The notes below the pieces were generated by a model, which saw nothing but the letters and a program-made list of their open reading frames with translations, was not told where the DNA came from and searched no databases. A stretch of DNA of 64,000 nt from Silene conica. Taxonomy: Eukaryota > Streptophyta > Magnoliopsida > Caryophyllales > Caryophyllaceae. Shown one piece after another: positions 58,403 through 64,000 of the stretch (position 1 is its first letter; each line of letters begins with the position of its first letter). The stretch spans positions 14,494,614 to 14,558,613 of the forward strand of contig CM055320.2 of assembly GCA_029255685.2 (NCBI GenBank). The letters run 5' to 3'. The translations under genes and the position numbers were made by a program.

Positions 58403-60764
58403 TGTTGATACTCCCCAACAAAACGGTAGAGTGGAACGAAAACACAGACACATATTAGAGAGAGCACGAGCACTCAGATTTCAAGCTAATTTACCTATTA
58501 ATTTTTGGGGGGAATGTGTTCAAACCGCGGCATATTTGATAAATCGCACACCCACTCGAATTTTGGATGGTTTAACTCCTTATGAAGTGTTGTATGGAGA
58601 ACGTCCTTGTCTCGATAATGTACGAGTGTTTGGTAGCCTTTGTTACGCACATAACAAAGATAGACCAAAAGACAATTTCAATGAAAGGGGGAAGAGGTGC
58701 ATATTTGTTGGATATCCAAACACAAAGAAAGGATGGAAAGTTTACGATCTCAAACAAAAGAAAATATTCGAATCACGAGACGTAGTTTTCTATGAGAATG
58801 TTTTTCCTTGGGTTGATAATAGTGTTGTGGATACACATGAGAATGTACACCTGCAAGTCCCTGACACACTTGTTTCCATTGACCCCATGGACCATGCCCC
58901 ACCAATTATGAATAGGCAACATGAGATACCAACGGCAGACAACACAAATGCAGGGACCGATGGTCAAATTGTCAGTCAGAATACTAGTGGAGAAGTGACT
59001 GAAAATACTGAGAACAGAGAAGTAACAGAAGGGACTGCTAGCGAAGGTGCAGAAGTTAGTCGTGGTGCCCGTGAAAAGTTTGAGCCTTATTTGAAGAAGG
59101 ATTACGTTTGCAAATCAACACGGATTATAGACCCCATGACGAATACTCACACAATCCAATCAACTTCCACGAAGAAAGGTACCCGTTATCATATAGCTAA
59201 CTATGTCACAACCGATTGTTTTTCTCTTAATCACAGGAAATTTTTGGCTCATGCTGATGTTGCACAAGAACCACGACACTATTCAGAGGCAGCCCAAAAG
59301 GAAGAGTGGCGACAAGCCATGGCCAAGGAGATTGAGGCTCTAGAACTAAATGGCACATGGAAAGTGGTAGATTTACCTAACGGAAAGAAACCTATTGGTT
59401 GTCGATGGGTCTATAAGATAAAACACAATGCGGATGGCACAATTGAGCGGTATAAAGCACGGCTAGTAGCGCAAGGGTACACTCAAGTCGAAGGGATAGA
59501 TTTCCATGAGACGTTTGCACCCGTCGCTAAAATGACAAGTGTAAGGTGCCTATTAGTTGTAGCGGTGAAGAAGGGATGGACGATTGCGCAATTAGATGTG
59601 AATAACGCTTTTCTCCATGGAGATTTAGACGAGGAGGTATATATGCGGTTGCCACCCGGTTTTAAGAACAATGGGACAAACAAAGTGTGCAAACTTTTGA
59701 AATCATTATATGGATTAAAGCAAGCATCTCGAAACTGGTTTGCCAAGCTCACGAGTTCTTTGACAAGGTACGGATTCGTACAATCCTTAGCCGATTATTC
59801 GTTGTTTACTTACAACAAAGATGGTGTTTTTATTGCATTATTAGTATATGTTGATGATATGATTGTCCTAAGTAACAACGACATGGTCAGTGACCGTCTT
59901 AAAGCCTTCCTTGATCGAAGTTTTGGAATTAAAGACCTCGGGAGGCTTAAGTATTTTTTGGGGATCGAAGTAGCCACCAGTTCGAGAGGTTTGTTTCTTA
60001 GCCAACGTAAGTATGCGTTGGAGTTAGTGAAGGAAGCAGGAATGGAGGGAGCTAAGCCGATTCACACTCCTATTCAGCCCAATCATAAACTGGCGTTGGC
60101 AGAGGGACGTTTTTTGAATGATCCAATGAAGTACCGGAGATTGGTAGGCCGTCTTATCTACTTGACTATTACACGGCCTGATTTGGTGTATTCGGTCCAT
60201 GTTTTAGCACAGTTTGTACATGCCCCGAGACAAGATCATATGGATGCAGTGACTAGAGGAATGCGTTATATTAAAGGCAATCCAGGCAAAGGAATTATTA
60301 TCGACCGAAATTCTGATTTGACTTTGAGAGGATATTCGGATTCGGACTACGCAAGTTGTCCACTATCAAGAAGATCAATCACTGGGTATTACGTTGCTCT
60401 TGGTAATTCACCAATTTCTTGGAAAGCACGCAAGCAAACAACAGTAGCAAGGTCGACGGCAGAGGCAGAATACCGAGCGGTGGCAGCTGTGACAAGCGAG
60501 CTTATCTGGATGAAGTCGTTTTTGCAATCACTAGGAGTCACTCACAATCAGCCTATGCAAATCTATTGTGATAATAAAGTCGCATTACACATTGCGAAAA
60601 ACCCGGTGTTTCATGATCGTACGAAACATATAGAAGTCGATTGTCATTTTGTTCGACATCATATCATGAATAAGGCGATTTCTACAGCATATGTACGGAG
60701 TAAGGACCAAATTGCCGACATTTTTACGAAAGCTCTTGGAGGTGACGCGTTTGAGTACCTTTAG
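58384..60764 (+). pseudogene. Copia pol: integrase C-term, reverse transcriptase, RNase H (long open frame)
   Basis: In order: QQNGRVERKHR (integrase Glu), LINRTPTRILDG, the integrase C-terminal GYPNTKKGWKVYD region and a variable linker. RT follows with LVAQGYTQVEGIDF, FAPVAKM, QLDVNNAFLHGDL (catalytic Asp) and YVDD at 59847-59858. RNase H carries GYSDSDYASC, STAEAEYRA, IYCDNKVALHI and IADIFTKAL. The frame is uninterrupted to a stop at 60762-60764, which suggests a fairly recent element. The open frame can be read from 58320, but the first ~20 codons are out of register with integrase homology. Confidence 0.92.
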
Positions 60765-60800
60765 TTCAAGTTGGGCATTGCTACACCAAGTGCTCCAACT

Positions 60801-60810
60801 TGAGGAGGAG
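60801..60810 (+). other. Polypurine tract
   Basis: tgaggaggag lies directly upstream of the LTR start, 36 bp after the pol stop. It primes plus-strand synthesis in LTR retrotransposons. Confidence 0.65.
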
Positions 60811-61036
60811 TATTGGACGATATTATTCTCCAAATCGTATATTTAGGAGATATCGTCATATAATTTAGTGTATCATATCTTGGTTATATATGTAAATACG
60901 AATATTAGTTACCCCTTCTCTAAGCTTTTTAGGCATATATATGTAAGATTGTAATACGACCATATCACTTAATAATATACAATTCATCTTCCTATTCTGT
61001 TTCCTCTCCACTGTTTCTTCTTCATATATCTCTATA
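60811..61036 (+). repeat. Copia 3' LTR
   Basis: It starts tattggacgatattattc immediately after the polypurine tract. A TG start appears mutated to TA. It contains aatcgtatatttaggagata and a possible TATA/polyadenylation region (ggcatatatatgtaag, then ttaataatatac), as in short copia LTRs. The right end is approximate because no 5' LTR or target duplication is available. Confidence 0.65.
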
Positions 61037-61039
61037 AAT

Positions 61040-61450
61040 CCATGTTTGTTGGCACTTGGCAGGCACGAGCACAGTGATGAAACACCAATGATTTGGGAAA
61101 TGCTTCTATATATCTACATTCTCTATTCACCATACTTGCATTACAAGAGCACTATACCAACTTTTATCTTTTTCTATGGTGCGGTATTTGGCCTTGCTCA
61201 TCATTTGGTTGGTTTAGATGTTGATTTTAAGGTGCACTACATTGTAATGTGTCTTCTTTGCATTCCTCGAATGTACAAATATTATATCCACACTAAAGAT
61301 ATTGATGCTAATAGATTGGCAAAGTTGTAATTGCTGACTCTGGTGTTTGGAAGCATTTATTGGTTTGCTAATCGTGAATTTTGCAAGAAATTTTCAAGTT
61401 GGTACTTTAGGGTCATGCTCCCTGGCATATTTTCATGGGTTTCAATTATA
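61040..61450 (+). pseudogene. Alkaline ceramidase-like gene fragment
   Basis: The frame from about 61060 reads EHSDETPMIWEMLLYIYILY, then STIPTFIFFYGA, FKVHYIVMCLLCIPRMYKYY and IHTKDIDANRLAKL. This closely resembles the middle of plant alkaline ceramidases (ACER family, seven-helix membrane enzymes that hydrolyse ceramide to sphingosine and fatty acid in ER/Golgi membranes). A TAA stop then replaces the usual Tyr. Homology continues in frame (LVFGSIYWFANREFCKK), then shifts into another frame (GHAPWHIFMGFN). The N-terminal part and the C-terminal end are missing. A cag acceptor-like site just upstream (near 61062) hints that the left border is an intron. The copia LTR abuts it. Confidence 0.85.
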
Positions 61451-61880
61451 TAGTTTGTTACTATCAATATATGTCAACAATCACCCAATAAAATATTAGA
61501 TTTACAAAATTAAGTCCATGGTTCACAAAATTGGGCTGGGCATCACAAACCATGCTCGAGCTCAAACTAGTTAGGCTGCCTCGTGGCTCGCCATAACTAA
61601 CAACCCGTAATTTGGATGCATAAAGGGAGCAGAATTTAGCATGAAGCGTTTTCGTCATGTTAGTGTCTACCTACTTACTACTTAGGCTTGTAACCGTTTC
61701 AGTTTTAAAGTTGCCAGTAGTGCTCTTGTGTAATTACTGTTAACAATGATCCAAGCATAGTCTTATAATTACATGTATCAAGCCGGCCTTTTGTATAATT
61801 ATCTAGCTGTTTGTCTACATTTTGGCTCTTGTAAAACTTGGGTCATGTATGAATTATCTGTTTAATTAATCAAATTTCTT
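61451..61880. other. Intergenic stretch
   Basis: No recognised feature between the ceramidase fragment and the satellite. Confidence 0.5.
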
Positions 61881-64000
61881 TTCCTTATTATTTAAATCAT
61901 TGAAGTTTCACCAAAATAGTTTCTAATTTCACTAATTAAAGTCCAAGTTTCACTAAATAAGGTCCAAGTCTCACAACTTATTTTGTGAATCTCAGCCCTT
62001 ATTTTGTGAAACTAAGAGCTTGTATTGTGAAACAAACATGTTAAGTCCAAGTTTCACGAAATAAGGTTCTGGTTTCACAAATTAAGGTCTAAGATTCACG
62101 AAATAAGATATTAAACATTTTTTGACTAAACAAACATTTTAATTCCAAGTTTCACGAAACAAGGTCCCGGTTTCACAAATTAAGGTCCAAGATTCACGAA
62201 ATAAGAAATTAAACATTTTGTGAGTAAACAAACATTTTAAGTCCAAGTTTCACGAAATAAGGTCACGGTTTCACAAATTAAGGTCCAAGATTCACGAAAT
62301 AAGGAATTATACATTTTGTGCGTAAACAAACATTTTAAGTCCAACTTTCACGAAACAAGGTCCCGGTTTCACAAATTAAGGTCCAAGATTCACGACATAA
62401 AAACTTATATATTTTGTGAGTAAACAAATATCTTAAGTCCATGTTTCACGAAATAAAGTCCCGGTTTCACAAATTAAGGTTTAAGATTCAGGAAATAAGA
62501 TACTAAACATTTTGTGAGTAAGCAAACATTTTAAGTCCAAGTTTCACGAAACAAGGTCCCGGTTTCAAAAATTAAGGTTTAAGATTCACGAAATAAGAAA
62601 TTATACATGTCGTGCGTAAACAAACATTTTAAGTCCAAGTTTCACGAAATAAGGTCCCGATTTCGCGAATTAAGGTTTAAGAGTCATGAAATAAGATATT
62701 AAACATTTTGTGACTAAACAAACATTTTAATTCCAAGTTCACGAAATAAGGTCCCGTTTTCAATAATGAAGGTTTAAGATTCACGAAATAAAAAATTATA
62801 CATTTCGTGCGTAACAAACATTTTAAGTCCAAGTTTCACGAAATAAGGTTCCGGTTTCACAAATTAAGGTTTAAGATTCACGAAATAAGATATTAAACAT
62901 TTTGTGACTAAAGAAACATTTTAATTCCAAGTTTCACGAAATAATGTCCCGGTTTCACAAATTAAGGTCCAAGATTTACGAAATAAGAAATTAAACATTT
63001 TGTGAGTAACAAACATTTTAAGTCCAAGTTTACGAAATAAGGTCCCAGTTTCACATATTAAGGTCCAAGATTCACGAAATAAGAAATTATACATTTCGTG
63101 CGTAAATAAACATTTTAAGTCCAAGTTTCACGAAATAAGGTCCCGGCTTAAGAAATTAAGGTCCAAGATTCATGAAATAAAAAATTATACATTTTGTGAG
63201 TAAACAAATATCTTAAGTCCAAGTTTCACGAAATAAGGTCCCGGTTTCACAAATTAAGGTTTAAGATTCACGAAATAAGATATTAAACATTTTGTGAGTA
63301 AAACAAACATTTTAAGTCCAAGTTTCACGAAATAGGTGTCGGTTTCAAAAATTAAGGTTTAAGATTCACGAAATAAGAAATTATACATTTCGTGAGTAAA
63401 CAAACTTTTTAAGTCCAAGTTTCACGAAATAAGGTCCCGGTTTCACAATTTAGGTCCAAGATTCACAAAATAAGAGATTAAACATTTTGTGAGTAAACAA
63501 ACATTTTAAGTCCAAGTTTCACGAAATAAGGTTCCGGTTTTACAAATTAAGGTCCAAGATTCACGAAATAAAATATTATATATTTTGTGCGCAACAAATA
63601 TTTCAAGTCCAAGTTTCACGAAATAAGGTTCCGGTTTCACAAATTAAGGTCTAAGATTCACGAAATAAGAAATTAAACATTTCGTGAGTAAACAAATATT
63701 TTAAGTCCAAGTTTCACGAAATAACGTCCCGACTTCACAAATTAAGGTCCAAGATTCACGAAATAAGAAATTATACATTTCGTGATTAAACAAACTTTTT
63801 AAGTCCAAGTTTCACGAAATAAGGTTTCGGTTTCACAAATTAAGGTCCAAAATTCACGAAGTAAGAAATTAAACAATTCGTGAGTAAACAAACTTTTTAA
63901 ATCCAAGTTTCACGAAATAAGGTTCCGGTTTCACAAATTAAGGTCCAAGATTTACGAAATAAAAAATTAAAAATTTCGTGAGTAAACAAACATTTTAAGT
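61881..64000. repeat. ~98-bp satellite array with higher-order structure (continues beyond window)
   Basis: About 20 copies of a ~98-bp monomer run to the window end. Each contains aagtccaagtttcacgaaat, then a cccggtttcacaaattaagg block, aagattcacgaaataag and a variable aacattttgtgagtaaaca part. The monomer has three internal sub-repeats around ttcac(g/a)aa-ta. The first ~150 bp (61881-62040) are diverged and partly rearranged. Diagnostic variants recur 588 and 780-782 bp apart, indicating multimeric units. Confidence 0.93.

Larger units (their letters stand above)
56635..61036 (+). mobile_element. Ty1/copia retrotransposon, 5'-truncated, with 3' LTR
   Basis: The domain order gag, protease, integrase, reverse transcriptase, RNase H is that of copia. 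The element begins within gag at ENYELWADAVRNG, so the 5' LTR, primer-binding site and the first residues are absent. A polypurine tract (tgaggaggag, 60801-60810) precedes the 3' LTR. Gag, protease and integrase carry several frameshifts, whereas the RT/RNase H part is one open frame. Confidence 0.9.

Noticed and set aside
61881..64000. Regular repeats that might suggest a CRISPR array
   Set aside because: The repeats are head-to-tail ~98-bp monomers without unique spacers, in a plant-type sequence, so this is satellite DNA.

Overview
This window looks like a plant nuclear chromosome, most likely from a eudicot. It is A+T-rich and has no bacterial-style gene packing. Nearly all recognisable sequence belongs to plant transposon superfamilies: Ty1/copia and gypsy-like LTR elements, an L1-type LINE with a zf-RVT domain, tRNA-derived SINEs, Helitrons, Mutator-like elements (MULEs), CACTA, hAT, Tourist-like and Stowaway MITEs, and a tandem satellite. 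I cannot name the species. I found no intact host protein-coding gene. The one clearly conserved host gene is a MIR396 microRNA precursor on the minus strand (32698-32873). A broken fragment of an alkaline-ceramidase-like gene lies at 61040-61450.

Layout. 1-7.4 kb: end of an RNase H fragment, a CACTA-type end, a SINE with an 11-bp target duplication, a MULE nested in a MULE (2193-4098 and 2612-3745), and several MITEs. 7.8-13.25 kb: a ~2.7-kb solo LTR interrupted by a second ~2.8-kb solo LTR of the same family. Both contain a promoter/intron-like leader, a G+C-rich CCGG-palindrome block and a degenerate short repeat array. 14.9-23.9 kb: three Helitrons with defined ends. One keeps a broken piece of the Helitron helicase C-terminus and another holds a large foldback. 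26-31.7 kb: retroposon-like repeats, inverted-repeat elements and MITEs.

31.7-33.2 kb is the most host-like stretch, with MIR396 and a possible TATA box upstream. 33.9-35.0 kb: a 1.1-kb MULE with a perfect 9-bp target duplication. 36.9-41.1 kb: a 4.2-kb MULE with very long inverted repeats, each containing an outward-facing pol III-like A-box/B-box/T-run cassette, and a nested foldback inside. 42-47 kb: MITEs, a second copy of the retroposon-like repeat, and a CACTA remnant whose flanks are directly duplicated. 47.6-51.1 kb: a decayed LINE on the minus strand. 51.4-54.4 kb: a non-autonomous CACTA element carrying a SINE.

54.9-55.2 kb: a Stowaway MITE abutting a Helitron terminus. 56.5-61.0 kb: a 5'-truncated copia element, joined upstream to the 3' end of the same LTR family seen at 7.8-13.2 kb and downstream to the ceramidase fragment. 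61.9 kb to the window end: a ~98-bp satellite with higher-order organisation.

The elements do not form a joint pathway. The window reads as layered insertions around one microRNA locus. The mobile-element calls rest on termini and target duplications seen directly. Family assignments use general knowledge of those superfamilies, and no database search was possible.
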